Origin: Nitrospirales bacterium | GTDB taxonomy: Bacteria; Nitrospirota; Nitrospiria; Nitrospirales; UBA8639 | Reading direction: 5' to 3' | Length of the DNA: 64,000 nucleotides | NCBI GenBank assembly: GCA_031315915.1 | Contig: JALDRK010000011.1 | Coordinates: 46,565-110,564 of the forward strand | Shown here: piece by piece, positions 37,480 through 46,590 of the stretch | Position numbering within the stretch: position 1 is the first letter of the stretch | How the letters are laid out: the number at the start of each line of letters is the position of its first letter | Notes under the pieces: model-generated | Told to the model about the DNA's origin: nothing | Seen by the model: the letters and a program-made list of their open reading frames with translations, nothing else | Database searches by the model: none | Position numbers and translations under genes: made by a program

Positions 37480-37959
37480 TCATTTGTAGTAGTCGGGCTC
37501 TTGAGGATAGGGTTGGGTATGACTACATCGAATCGTCAGGACCTGGGTCCCCCGACCATCCACGCATTGGTCAAGGGTCTCCGAGAATTCCAGGGTACCT
37601 GAAAGGGTGACTTTGAACAAAAAATCAAAAGTAAATGTTCCAAAGCGGTAATTTCCGGGTTTCAGTTGTAACTCTTTAATATCTGTCGTTTTATACGCTT
37701 CCATGTTCACGGGATCCATGGTCCAAATGAGGGGAGTCATTCCTGGCACATGCCAATGAGTTGGAGGTTTTAACGCGGATGGGTCTATCTTAATGGTGAA
37801 TTCCTTCAAGAGGGGATTCACCGGTTCGGCAGCTTCCGTGAAACTCGTCAAGCCGCAAGTGAGAGCCAGGGCTGCGGACATACACAAGCCCGTGATTGGG
37901 AAACAATGGGAGAATGATTTGCGTGTCATGGTTTTAATAAATTTTTTCCAGTTCTTCAT
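37480..37959 (-). CDS. Secreted hypothetical protein
   Basis: A 159-residue protein with a signal peptide: basic N-region, hydrophobic core ITGLCMSAALALTCGL and a plausible cleavage after TEA. The mature part is beta-rich (LKPGNYRFGTFTFDFLFKVTLSGTLEF), with two Cys that could form a disulfide. Family unknown. Its first 26 nt overlap the end of the upstream phosphodiesterase-like gene if the ATG at 37959 is used; ATG 37929 would remove the overlap and keep the signal core. It is co-directional with the HEAT gene behind it, so the three probably form one transcript. Confidence 0.65.
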   Translation of the reverse strand: MKNWKKFIKTMTRKSFSHCFPITGLCMSAALALTCGLTSFTEAAEPVNPLLKEFTIKIDPSALKPPTHWHVPGMTPLIWTMDPVNMEAYKTTDIKELQLKPGNYRFGTFTFDFLFKVTLSGTLEFSETLDQCVDGRGTQVLTIRCSHTQPYPQEPDYYK

Positions 37960-38995
37960 TTTCGGTTGTGCGTCGTTCGGGAACCGTTTGAAAAATTTCT
38001 TTTAATGGATGACTATCCCATTCGGTATGAGTTTCCAGTCCGAGACCATACATAATTGTGGCTCCGGTATCCAGCAACGAAACGGGATTCTTCAGCGATT
38101 GACCGGCTTTGATATTTGCACCCCAGGCAATCCATGGAATCGTCGGATCCCAGTTGGGAGTACCGGTTGCCACCTTCTGGCCATTGGAGGTAGATCCTTG
38201 AACGGGACCGCTATTTAATCCTGTTACGATAACCATGGTCTGATCCAATACCCCCAACTCTTTATAGATGGAGATGATGTTCTCCACTGCCGTATCAATG
38301 GCTTGCACCGCCGTCTGAAATTTTGCTGAATCCCATCCGCTTTTTTGCCCGATTCGGGCGGCTGTGGGGAAATGCACCAATAACAAATTAGGGACGGCAA
38401 ATATGCGGAACCCATATCCGCTGCCGCTGGTGACCTTCGATAAATAGTCTTTAATATATACGGTCAACCTTTCAGGATTGCATTGGGGTTTGGTGTACCC
38501 GCAGACTTGAGAATCCACATAAATTTCCGGTCGCGATAATTGGTAAAGGCGTTCATCCATCAGGAACACCGCGCTATCCATTCCTCCGGCTAAATCCATG
38601 TAATCAAATACTGTGGGAGACCGCATGAAAGACCGGCCAAAGTCATAATGTTCCCAATCGGCATTCACCCGGTGCCTTTCAACGGTCAGACCGGTTAGAA
38701 GGGAGGCCATGGATGGTACCGTGAGGGGGGGGCTGATCGATTGGGCGGACCAGGAAACCGCTCCTTCTTTCGCTAATCGCGCCAGGGTAGGTGTTGCTCC
38801 GTTTTGAATGGTCGCAGGTTTGATGCCTTCGAGGACAATGAGGATAACGTGATTAGCTTGAGCGGCCCATGCCCCTGTGGGGTTGCTTAACATCGTGGCA
38901 AGAAGCCCAATGCCCACAAAGAAATTCAAGAGCGTCTTGGGAGTGGAGGAACGACGGAAGCTTGTTCCAGGCCGCCAGATTCGTGTTGTATCCAT
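37934..38995 (-). CDS. Alkaline-phosphatase-superfamily protein, degenerate metal site
   Basis: A 353-residue exported protein (signal helix at about 27-45 ending WAAQA). The fold signature of type I phosphodiesterase/nucleotide pyrophosphatase is recognisable: VILIVLEGIKPATI, SPPLTVPSMASLLTGLTVERHRVNADW (Thr as nucleophile), and YGLGLETHTEWDSHPLKEIF near the end. Two metal-site elements deviate: the first Asp (usually VDGLR) is Glu, and the usual DHG loop reads TGLNSGPVQG. It may be catalytically altered or inactive. It is first in a run with the secreted protein and the HEAT gene. Confidence 0.72.
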   Translation of the reverse strand: MDTTRIWRPGTSFRRSSTPKTLLNFFVGIGLLATMLSNPTGAWAAQANHVILIVLEGIKPATIQNGATPTLARLAKEGAVSWSAQSISPPLTVPSMASLLTGLTVERHRVNADWEHYDFGRSFMRSPTVFDYMDLAGGMDSAVFLMDERLYQLSRPEIYVDSQVCGYTKPQCNPERLTVYIKDYLSKVTSGSGYGFRIFAVPNLLLVHFPTAARIGQKSGWDSAKFQTAVQAIDTAVENIISIYKELGVLDQTMVIVTGLNSGPVQGSTSNGQKVATGTPNWDPTIPWIAWGANIKAGQSLKNPVSLLDTGATIMYGLGLETHTEWDSHPLKEIFQTVPERRTTENEELEKIY

Positions 38996-39265
38996 GAACT
39001 AACATCTCCATGTATAAATCGAAAAATGAAAACAAGCTGGAGGCCAGGTAATGCTCTCAAGCCTTTTGCTTACTGTTTGGTTATATGTGAACCCTCGGAC
39101 TGAACTTATCATGCAGATTTTCGGGTGGTCAACCGGCTGACTTCGCCTTGGTGAACGATATTTTCCTGATGCTCTCTTCATCAGTAGCGGATTCTTCTTT
39201 TCCCTCTTGCCCTGTGTGCCTGCTATCGACTAAGACAGTATTTTCAGATGGAGCAGAGGATTGAA

Positions 39266-40540
39266 ATGCCGCACAATAATAATTTTCAGCATGCCACTTA
39301 TACCAGGTCGGATCCTGGCGATCGTGTGAGATATCGCACGTTTCAACAGGGACTCGAGGTTGATTCACCGGGATGGAGCCAAGTGATGGGACAGGTAGGT
39401 AGCCAATTGTCCCAAGCCGGAGTGAAGGGAATTCTATTTTTCAATGGACACCCCTACGTGGACCTGTTCGGATCGGCCCGTTTGGATGAAGTCGGTGGCC
39501 TCAAGCGTGGGTATTCTCGAGGCGTCTCAGGATTGGAGTCACTTCTGGCCTTACTACGTCCTGCCACCAACGGGATTTATCATTCCGGGGATTCTATTCA
39601 TCCGCCACTCAAGAATGACCCCGTTTCTCTTGCGAATTTAGATCGGATGGCCAAGGAAGTCGGTAATTTTACCACTACCTATGTCCAGGGGTTTGCTAAA
39701 GCCATCCGGCAAAACGGTCTGAATTCCATGGTTTGCAACCGATACGTCTGGTCCTCCGTGAATCATCATTTGGGACGGGTTGAGGCCGCTGTGGAGCTGC
39801 TGGAATATCTGGGAAATTGGCTCAAGGAAGATTTTTTCGAGCAGGGAGGTCGTGTGCTTCTTATTGGACATGGTCATGCCGGACAGATCCTGGCCTTATT
39901 GTCAAATTTTCTGAGCGCTGGTGATGCTGAAGCCCGCCCGGGGGTTTTTGAAGTTTTAGGTCGATATTGGCAGGCCTGCCCTGATAAAAGTCATTGGCTG
40001 GATCGTTTGGAAGCTTTGTATCAACTGGTGTCTGATGGTCGTCTCTTAAATGGGGTAATTGTGGATATAGTGACCTTGGGAACTCCGATACGCCATGGAT
40101 GGGATACCAGTGGAATTGGCAAGTTGCTTCATATGGTCAACCATCGATCCATTCGGCCCGATGGCAAGCGATGGTTGTCAAAAATGGATTTACCGCAGAT
40201 TGCCTGGGAATTGCCCTATTTAAGCGGTGGGGATTATGTCCAACAACTAGCTGTCGCCGGGACGGATGAATGGCCAACTGCCGCTGAGGCACAGCAGGCC
40301 ATTGAAGATTTTCGGGATATTTTTGAGCCTTATGATGGGTTTGAACGCTGGCTGGAGTGTGTACGTCGAAGTACCCGGTGCCATAATGACGGTACGTGTT
40401 TGTTAATTGATTATCCGGTTCAACCCGATAGCGAACCTCGAGAGCATCTGTTCGGTCATGGGTGTTATACGGAAAGTCGAGCTATGTATTTCATGATTCG
40501 GGAAATTGTAGGTGCATTGTACGATGAATCCAACGGATAG
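39266..40540 (+). CDS. Alpha/beta-hydrolase-like protein lacking the nucleophile
   Basis: A protein of about 424 residues. A stretch RVLLIGHGHAGQILALLSNF (about residues 202-221) has the strand-elbow-helix look of lipases, but where GHSHGG would place the catalytic Ser there is Gly. The later VDIVTLGTPIRHGWD resembles the acid-bearing loop of lipases. Near the N-terminus, GVKGILFFNGHPYVDLFG may be an oxyanion region. No signal peptide. The fold call is inference; a non-catalytic or His/Asp-dependent activity is possible. The start at 39266 follows AGAGGA; 39248 is in frame. It is monocistronic. Confidence 0.6.
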   Translation: MPHNNNFQHATYTRSDPGDRVRYRTFQQGLEVDSPGWSQVMGQVGSQLSQAGVKGILFFNGHPYVDLFGSARLDEVGGLKRGYSRGVSGLESLLALLRPATNGIYHSGDSIHPPLKNDPVSLANLDRMAKEVGNFTTTYVQGFAKAIRQNGLNSMVCNRYVWSSVNHHLGRVEAAVELLEYLGNWLKEDFFEQGGRVLLIGHGHAGQILALLSNFLSAGDAEARPGVFEVLGRYWQACPDKSHWLDRLEALYQLVSDGRLLNGVIVDIVTLGTPIRHGWDTSGIGKLLHMVNHRSIRPDGKRWLSKMDLPQIAWELPYLSGGDYVQQLAVAGTDEWPTAAEAQQAIEDFRDIFEPYDGFERWLECVRRSTRCHNDGTCLLIDYPVQPDSEPREHLFGHGCYTESRAMYFMIREIVGALYDESNG

Positions 40541-40797
40541 GCCGTAAGGCATTCAAAGCATTTAGTCCCTATGCATGATTAGCCGATCATCGAGGAACAT
40601 CCCGGTTGATCAAGCACCTCATGGACCAATCGTATTCATTATTCCTGGGCCGATAGAACCATCTTGGTAGAGCCAAAGATATATTGATTAATCCGAAAAC
40701 AGTATGATATCACTGCCTGGTTTGCTTATGGTGATGACTAACGTTAAATAGTGATCAGGTCTAAACTTTCTAAATCCACTTTACAAAGCACATTGTC

Positions 40798-41979
40798 ATG
40801 AAAGTCGGCGTCCTTCGAGAAACCTACCCGGGCGAACATCGTGTGGCCATGATTCCTTCAGTCATAGACTCTCTTAAAAAAGGAGGCATGACCGTTCTTG
40901 TGGAAGCGGGGGCAGGGGTGGAATCGGGGTATCCCGATTCTGAATATTCAAATAAGGGGGCTCAGATTGTCTCCTCCCGGGGTCAGGTATTCCAGGAAGC
41001 GGATTGCATCGTGCAAGTGCGTTTATTAGGAGCGAACCCCCAAGAAGGAAAAGCGGATCTCAAGGCATATCGAAAAGGACAAATGGTCATTGGAACCGCA
41101 GAAGCTTTGACCGATCTGGCCTCCGTTCAAGAGTTGGCGGCCTGTGGGGTCACGGCCTTTGCGATGGAGCTGATGCCTCGCATCACCAGAGCCCAAAGCA
41201 TGGATATCTTATCCTCCATGGGTACGGTAGCGGGTTATAAGGCAGTATTGTTGGCGGCCAATTCGTTACCCAAGATGTTTCCCATGTTGATGACGGCGGC
41301 TGGAACCGTGACTCCGGCCAAAGTACTGATCATTGGGGCTGGGGTAGCCGGATTGCAGGCTATTTCGGTGGCTCGTCGTTTGGGAGCGGCGGTTGAGGCG
41401 TATGATATTCGTCCCGCAGTGAAGGAGCAAATTCTGAGCTTGGGCGCAAAATTCGTGGAACTGCCGTTGGAAACGGGAGAAACTGAAGATAAAGGGGGTT
41501 ATGCCAAAGCCCAGGACGAAGCCTTTTATAAAAAACAGCGTGAATTGTTAAAGCAGGTCATCTCGACCAGTGATGTGGTGATTTCCACCGCTGCCGTTCC
41601 CGGGAAAAAGGCGCCGATTTTGATTACGGAAGATATGGTGTCGGGCATGGCGCCAGGATCGGTCATTGTTGACTTAGCTGCCGAACGTGGAGGCAATTGC
41701 GAATTGACCAAGCCGGGTCAGACCATTGTTTTGCATGGGGTTACCATTCATGGCCCGGAGAATTTATCCGCCACCGTGCCGTTTCATGCGAGTCAGATGT
41801 ATGCGAAAAATATCGCCACCTTTTTGCTCCATCTTGTGAAAAAAGGTGAAGTGAAATTGGATATGAACGACGAGATTACCAAAGAGACAATGATGACCCG
41901 TGGCGGGGAGGTTGTCCTTCCGCGCTTGCGGGAAGCCCTTGGTCTTCCAGCCAAAACCGGCGAAAGTACCGGATCCTAA
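40798..41979 (+). CDS. pntAA: NAD(P) transhydrogenase subunit alpha part 1 (dI)
   Basis: A 393-residue NAD(H)-binding domain I of the proton-translocating transhydrogenase. It begins MKVGVLRETYPGEHRVAM, has the RQD-loop region and the Rossmann motif VLIIGAGVAGLQAISVARRLGA, then VVISTAAVPGKKAP and the mobile-loop end. It lacks the TM part, which is encoded next door, as in the three-subunit (Rhodospirillum-type) enzyme. The complex uses proton-motive force to drive NADH to NADPH hydride transfer. It is followed by pntAB after 12 nt and pntB after 5 nt, one operon. Confidence 0.95.
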   Translation: MKVGVLRETYPGEHRVAMIPSVIDSLKKGGMTVLVEAGAGVESGYPDSEYSNKGAQIVSSRGQVFQEADCIVQVRLLGANPQEGKADLKAYRKGQMVIGTAEALTDLASVQELAACGVTAFAMELMPRITRAQSMDILSSMGTVAGYKAVLLAANSLPKMFPMLMTAAGTVTPAKVLIIGAGVAGLQAISVARRLGAAVEAYDIRPAVKEQILSLGAKFVELPLETGETEDKGGYAKAQDEAFYKKQRELLKQVISTSDVVISTAAVPGKKAPILITEDMVSGMAPGSVIVDLAAERGGNCELTKPGQTIVLHGVTIHGPENLSATVPFHASQMYAKNIATFLLHLVKKGEVKLDMNDEITKETMMTRGGEVVLPRLREALGLPAKTGESTGS

Positions 41980-41991
41980 AAGGAATCTCCT

Positions 41992-42270
41992 ATGGAAATG
42001 TTTATTATGTCATTTACGGTTTTCGTATTGGCCATCTTTGTGGGCTTTGAAATCATTACCAAGATTCCACCAACGCTTCATACGCCATTAATGTCCGGCT
42101 CCAACGCGATTTCCGGGATTACGTTGGTCGGTGCCATTGTTTCCACAGGAACGGAATTATGGATTACCACTGTTTTGGGGTTTCTGTCGGTTGTGTTGGC
42201 CTCTATTAACGTCGTGGGAGGCTTTATGGTCACGAATCGAATGCTGGCAATGTTTCGAAAGAAGTCCTAA
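41992..42270 (+). CDS. pntAB: NAD(P) transhydrogenase subunit alpha part 2
   Basis: A 92-residue membrane subunit with three TM helices: about 4-22, 36-58 and 62-84. It carries the typical PPTLHTPLMSGSNAISGITLVGA signature after the first helix. It forms part of the membrane proton channel (domain II) together with PntB. The gap to pntAA is 12 nt, with an AAAGGAATCT ribosome-binding site, and to pntB 5 nt. Confidence 0.95.
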   Translation: MEMFIMSFTVFVLAIFVGFEIITKIPPTLHTPLMSGSNAISGITLVGAIVSTGTELWITTVLGFLSVVLASINVVGGFMVTNRMLAMFRKKS

Positions 42271-42275
42271 CAGCC

Positions 42276-43667
42276 ATGTACGATATCATCATTAACTTTG
42301 CCTATCTCATTGCGTCGGTTCTTTTCATTTTTGGCCTAAAAGGATTGACTCATCCCCGTACCGCGGTCAGAGGAAACTTCTTGGGTGCCTGTGGAATGTT
42401 TCTGGCTGTGGTCGTTACCCTCACGGACCGGCACATTGTCAGTTATGAATTTATAATTTTGGGGATCATAATCGGGGGTGCGATCGGTGCAGCATTAGCA
42501 ATCAAGATCGAAATGACCGCGATGCCCGAGTTGGTGGCGCTGCTGAATGGGTTTGGTGGCGCAGCCTCCATCTTTGTGGCTGGAGCGGCACTCCTTGAGG
42601 CAGATTCCATAACCAACGCTCCTTTGCTCCAGTTGACTATTGCCACCGCAGCTTCAGGCTTAATTGGGGCTGTGACCTTTTGGGGTAGTCTGGTGGCCTT
42701 TGGAAAGTTACAAGGGATCATTTCCGAAAATGCCGTCCTTTTCACAGGGCAACAGGTCATTAATGCGGTGCTGGCAGTCCTGGTATTAGGATTAAGCGTC
42801 GGTGTCGTGCTCCATCCTGAGAGCTTTTCTCTGTATTGGATTCTCGTCGGAGTGGCATCCGTCTTGGGCGTGTTGTTAGTTATTCCCATTGGCGGAGCAG
42901 ATATGCCGGTAGTCGTGGCCTTACTAAATTCCTACTCCGGTTTGGCAGCGGCAGCCACCGGGTTCGTACTTTCTAATAATGTCTTGATTATTACCGGATC
43001 CTTGGTGGGTGCTTCCGGGATTATCCTGACGCATATTATGTGTAAAGCCATGAACCGCTCCCTAACCAACGTGCTGTTTGGGGTCATGGCAGCCGGAGGT
43101 GATGGCGGACCCACGGCTGACGAGGTCTATGGCGGAAAAGTGAAGTCAGCTTCACCGGAAGAGGTCGCCATGTTATTTGATGCGGCGCGACGGGTAGTCA
43201 TTGTTCCCGGGTACGGAATGGCTGTTTCTCAGGCTCAACATCCCGTGGCAAGTTTGGCGTCCCTGTTAGAGAGCAGAGGGACGACAGTCGAATATGCCAT
43301 TCATCCAGTGGCAGGAAGAATGCCAGGTCATATGAATGTCTTAATGGCCGAAGCCGATGTGCCCTATGAATCCCTCAAAGATATGGATGATATTAACCAA
43401 ACCTTTGATCAGGTCGATGTGGCTTTAGTGATTGGTGCGAATGACGTTGTGAATCCAATGGCTCGGACTGATCCCAGCAGCCCTATTGCCGGGATGCCCA
43501 TTATTGATGTGGATAAGGCCAAAATCGTCGTAGTGATTAAGCGCAGTCTAAGTCCTGGTTTTGCCGGAATTCCGAATCCTCTGTTTGCACTGGAAAATTC
43601 ATTAATGTTGTTTGGTGATGGTAAGAAAATGGTCTTAGATATTGTGGCAGCACTAAAGGAATCCTAA
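42276..43667 (+). CDS. pntB: NAD(P) transhydrogenase subunit beta
   Basis: A 463-residue subunit: about nine TM helices (1-260) completing the proton channel, then the soluble NADP(H)-binding domain III. Signatures are GADMPVVVALLNSYSGLAAAATG in the membrane part and VPGYGMAVSQAQHPVASL, PVAGRMPGHMNVLMAEA, IGANDVVNP and VIKRSLSPGFAG in domain III. Complete and of normal length. It completes the operon; a 13-bp hairpin follows the stop. Confidence 0.96.
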   Translation: MYDIIINFAYLIASVLFIFGLKGLTHPRTAVRGNFLGACGMFLAVVVTLTDRHIVSYEFIILGIIIGGAIGAALAIKIEMTAMPELVALLNGFGGAASIFVAGAALLEADSITNAPLLQLTIATAASGLIGAVTFWGSLVAFGKLQGIISENAVLFTGQQVINAVLAVLVLGLSVGVVLHPESFSLYWILVGVASVLGVLLVIPIGGADMPVVVALLNSYSGLAAAATGFVLSNNVLIITGSLVGASGIILTHIMCKAMNRSLTNVLFGVMAAGGDGGPTADEVYGGKVKSASPEEVAMLFDAARRVVIVPGYGMAVSQAQHPVASLASLLESRGTTVEYAIHPVAGRMPGHMNVLMAEADVPYESLKDMDDINQTFDQVDVALVIGANDVVNPMARTDPSSPIAGMPIIDVDKAKIVVVIKRSLSPGFAGIPNPLFALENSLMLFGDGKKMVLDIVAALKES

Positions 43668-43684
43668 ACCGTGAAATTTTCCAA

Positions 43685-43723
43685 TATAAAAATTCAAGCC
43701 ATTGATAACATTGAATTTTTATA
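43685..43723 (+). terminator. AT-rich 13-bp hairpin after pntB
   Basis: A perfect 13-bp inverted repeat (TATAAAAATTCAA at 43685-43697, TTGAATTTTTATA at 43711-43723) with a 13-nt loop, 18 nt after the pntB stop. The right arm supplies a T-run. Likely terminator of the pnt operon. Confidence 0.65.
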
Positions 43724-43841
43724 ATAAAAATTAGGCGAAATTTCTTGCCAAACATGCAACTACATGCTAGAGTGCATTTCTTGGGTCTGAGGATAATTAT
43801 TTTTTAACAGTAACCGTAGATACCTAAGAATCGAGGGACCT

Positions 43842-44036
43842 GTGGAAGTTAGAGTCATCAACAATAATGTCGAAAAAGCTTTAAAAGTTGCAAAAAAGAA
43901 ATTGGCCGCAGACGGATTGTTTCGTGAGCTTAAGCGTCGAAGATTTTATGAGAAACCAAGCGTGAAAAAGAAAGCTAAGGAACGTGAAGCCGCCAGGCGT
44001 CGTCAAAAGTGGCTTTCCAAGCACAGAATGTTTTAG
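43842..44036 (+). CDS. rpsU: 30S ribosomal protein S21
   Basis: A 64-residue highly basic protein starting MEVRVINNNVEKALKVAKKK with the RELKRRRFYEKPS signature and C-terminal KKAKEREAARRRQKW, matching bS21. It binds 16S rRNA near the anti-Shine-Dalgarno. The start codon is GTG at 43842, supported by GAGGG upstream. Endonuclease III follows 53 nt downstream. Confidence 0.96.
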   Translation: MEVRVINNNVEKALKVAKKKLAADGLFRELKRRRFYEKPSVKKKAKEREAARRRQKWLSKHRMF

Positions 44037-44089
44037 TTAATTCCTCGTTTTTCCTGCCCTTCTCCCCTACACAACTATTTCATAGCCTT

Positions 44090-44746
44090 ATGCGGAACGA
44101 AGATATTCATTTCGTTCTCAAGCTGATTAGGCAAATGATTAAGCCTTTGCCTTCGCCTTTTCTAGACAGGTTGTTTAAAAATCGCCACGACCCATTTCTG
44201 ATATTAATTGGATGCATTTTAAGTTTGCGAACGAAGGACAAGGATACTAAAGAAGCTTGTGATCGGTTATTCGCTATTGCGGACAATGCTAAATCTATGG
44301 GGCATCTTAGTTCTCGTGAGTTAGAGGGAGCTATCTATCCCGTTGGGTTTTTCAGAACAAAAGCCAGACAAATTAACGCGATTTGCCAGGAAATATGTCA
44401 GAGTTACCAAGGTCAGGTTCCCGACGAAATTGAGGAATTGTTGTTACTAAAGGGCGTTGGGCGAAAGACGGCTAATCTGGTATTGACCTTGGGATATGGA
44501 AAACTAGGAATTTGTGTAGATACACATGTCCATCGAATTTGTAACCGTCTAGGTTATGTTAAAACTAAAACTCCCAGTGGGACTGAGCACGCCCTTCGAA
44601 AAAAACTCCCTAGCAAATACTGGATACCCTTTAATAAATGGTTGGTCACCTTTGGCCAAAATCAATGTTTGCCTACCTCCCCTCGTTGTACAACCTGTCT
44701 AATTAATCAAAATTGCCTGAAAATTGGTGTCAACAAGTTCAGATAA
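44090..44746 (+). CDS. nth: Endonuclease III
   Basis: A 218-residue DNA glycosylase/AP lyase for oxidised pyrimidines. The helix-hairpin-helix LLLLKGVGRKTANLVL includes the catalytic Lys, the catalytic Asp lies in CVDTHVHRICNR, and the C-terminal [4Fe-4S] cluster motif C-x6-C-x2-C-x5-C is complete (CLPTSPRCTTCLINQNC). The start at 44090 is preferred, since the longer frame from 44009 overlaps rpsU and adds unrelated residues. Codon use is more AT-rich than the neighbouring pnt genes. Confidence 0.95.
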   Translation: MRNEDIHFVLKLIRQMIKPLPSPFLDRLFKNRHDPFLILIGCILSLRTKDKDTKEACDRLFAIADNAKSMGHLSSRELEGAIYPVGFFRTKARQINAICQEICQSYQGQVPDEIEELLLLKGVGRKTANLVLTLGYGKLGICVDTHVHRICNRLGYVKTKTPSGTEHALRKKLPSKYWIPFNKWLVTFGQNQCLPTSPRCTTCLINQNCLKIGVNKFR

Positions 44747-44819
44747 CAGTTATTGGAATTGAGTTCGTTCAACCCCGACCTTTGGCCTGTGTTGCATGTA
44801 ACACTCGACAGATTCGACG

Positions 44820-45174
44820 TCAGGAAGTATCCATGTGGGTCGCTCTCACGCGTCGGATGTCCCCCGCGTTAAAGGGTATGGCTTCAGGACTTCCCGTATA
44901 AAGATCATCGTCCTCGACCAGATCCCCAATCTTCTGCTTGAATTTCTTGATTTGCTCCTCTTTGAGAAATTCCTCATCTTTGGGATGCGTTTGCAAGGCG
45001 TTTTCAGCCCCTGGCAGAAACCGCTCCCGTCACGCTTCAATTTCTCCAACGGTGAGCCCATGCGCCCGCGTGGCCTCCGCGACTGAAGTCTCTCCCCTTC
45101 AAAATATTCACCTCCAAGGTCACGCGTCGCTTCGCCGTCCACCGTTGAATGGGTTCCCTTTGTTCGTCTGTCAT
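44820..45174 (-). pseudogene. Decayed IS3-type transposase OrfA
   Basis: On the minus strand an ATG at 45174 begins MTDEQREPIQRWTAKRRVTL, the helix-turn-helix start of IS3-group OrfA proteins. After ILKG the homology jumps frame (ETSVAEA.RAHGLTVGEIEA), then hits TGA where a Trp is usual. It continues in that frame as RERFLPGAENALQTHPKDEE, then KEEQIKKFKQKIGDLVEDDD, the usual leucine-zipper-like end. The final 25 codons look unrelated. At least one frameshift and one nonsense change; no OrfB is present. It marks an old insertion at the left edge of the accessory segment. Confidence 0.8.
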
Positions 45175-45814
45175 CTTCAACCTTACTACTAAAAATTAAT
45201 CAAAAATTGTGCCTTGGTTGACTCAAATTCATGGGGATCAGGATATTTTTTAATGTCATAAGTTAAGAAGTGTTCGTTACATTTTTTTAAATTGATACTA
45301 AATGGTAACGTTAGTGTGCATTTCTGCTTTTAAAAGGATTTATTATCGAGCAATTAAATTAAACTTAGTCATTGTTTATGCAATTTTCTATAACAATTGG
45401 TTAATTTTAGACCCTCAACCAGTAATAATTCAGTAACTCTAATTAAACAAACCAAACAGCTTAGATTTATGCTATGACCTCATTTTTTTATATGATGACT
45501 CTGCTTCGATCTTTCCTGTGTTGATACTTTTTTATTTTACAAATTATCATTTGTTACCAAAAGGTATCTTTTTTCTTATATTTTTAAAAATGTAAATTAT
45601 GAATATTTTATTAATTTTCAATATGTTATGAAATTAATAAAAACATGAGACTTCGAGGACTAGGAATTGCTTTTTTCCTCAACAGATTAATTCTTAAATC
45701 CAAACCTAATGAAATATTTATTAAATGTTGAAAATTCATAAGGAAAGGGGGGTGATATTACCAATTTCTAGTTGATTTAAGAATGATTCTAAGGACATTT
45801 CGTCCTGCACTTAC
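45175..45814. other. Very AT-rich region upstream of nxrA fragment
   Basis: About 640 nt with only about a quarter G+C, far below its neighbours, and without any reading frame of note. Many A/T runs suggest a bent, nucleoid-protein-bound regulatory region. It runs directly into the ribosome-binding site (GAGGAGGTG) of the nxrA fragment, so it is probably the original nxrA upstream region or part of it. Confidence 0.6.
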
Positions 45815-45830
45815 TGAGGAGGTGTAAGCA

Positions 45831-46580
45831 ATGTTTCTTTCTAGACGGCAATTCTTAAAGGTCTCGGCGGGGACCGTGGCGGCCGTGGCGTTGGCGGATA
45901 AGGCGCTGGCGTTGACGGCCTTGCAGCCAGTCATCGAAGTGGGGAATCCCCTGGGGGAATACCCTGATCGCTCATGGGAGCGGGTGTATCACGATCAATA
46001 TCGGTATGACAGTTCGTTTACGTGGTGTTGTTCGCCCAACGATACGCATGCCTGCCGGATTCGCGCCTTTGTGCGCAACGGGGTGGTGATGCGGGTGGAG
46101 CAGAACTACGATCATCAAACGTATGAAGACCTGTATGGCAACCGGGGGACGTTCGCGCACAATCCGCGGATGTGCCTGAAGGGGTATACCATGCATCGGC
46201 GGGTGTATGGGCCGTATCGGTTGAAGGGGCCGTTGATGCGGCGGGGCTGGAAGCAATGGATGGACGATGGCAGTCCCGAGTTCACCCCCGTCGTGATGAC
46301 GAAGTACAAGTTTAATGCGCGGTATCTGGATGACATGTTGCGGGTGAGCTGGGATACGGCGTTTACGTATCTGGCCAAAGCGATGATCATCATTGCGGAG
46401 CGGTACAGCGGGGAAGCGGGCGCCCGGCGGTTACGGGAGCAGGGCTATCCGCCGGAAATGATCGAAATGACCAAGGGGTCGGCCATTCGGTGCTTTAAGT
46501 TTCGCGCCGGGATGCCGGTCTTGGCAGGAAGAATTATGAATGACCTTCTTCTTTCTGGTGCAATATGGCCCCAAGATTAG
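45831..46580 (+). pseudogene. nxrA: Truncated nitrite oxidoreductase alpha subunit (5' fragment)
   Basis: The first 231 residues match, by recall, the N-terminus of Nitrospira NxrA (full length about 1,140 residues), the molybdopterin subunit that oxidises nitrite in the periplasm. Seen: the Tat motif SRRQFLKVSAG, then PDRSWERVYHDQYRYDSSF, the [4Fe-4S] ligand region CCSPNDTHACR (Cys 66, 67, 75) and NPRMCLKG (Cys115), and ERYSGEAGARRLREQGY. After GMPVL (junction near 46523) the sequence switches to 18 unrelated residues and a stop. The molybdenum cofactor domains are missing, so it cannot be a working NXR. G+C is high, unlike the AT-rich upstream region. A strong ribosome-binding site and intact start remain. 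Probably a recombination relic of an nxr duplicate, less likely an assembly join. Confidence 0.88.
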
Positions 46581-46590
46581 ACTTTTTTTC

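Noticed and set aside
44009..44089. Longer start for endonuclease III
   Set aside because: It would overlap rpsU and adds residues absent from the family; the ATG at 44090 gives the usual N-terminus.
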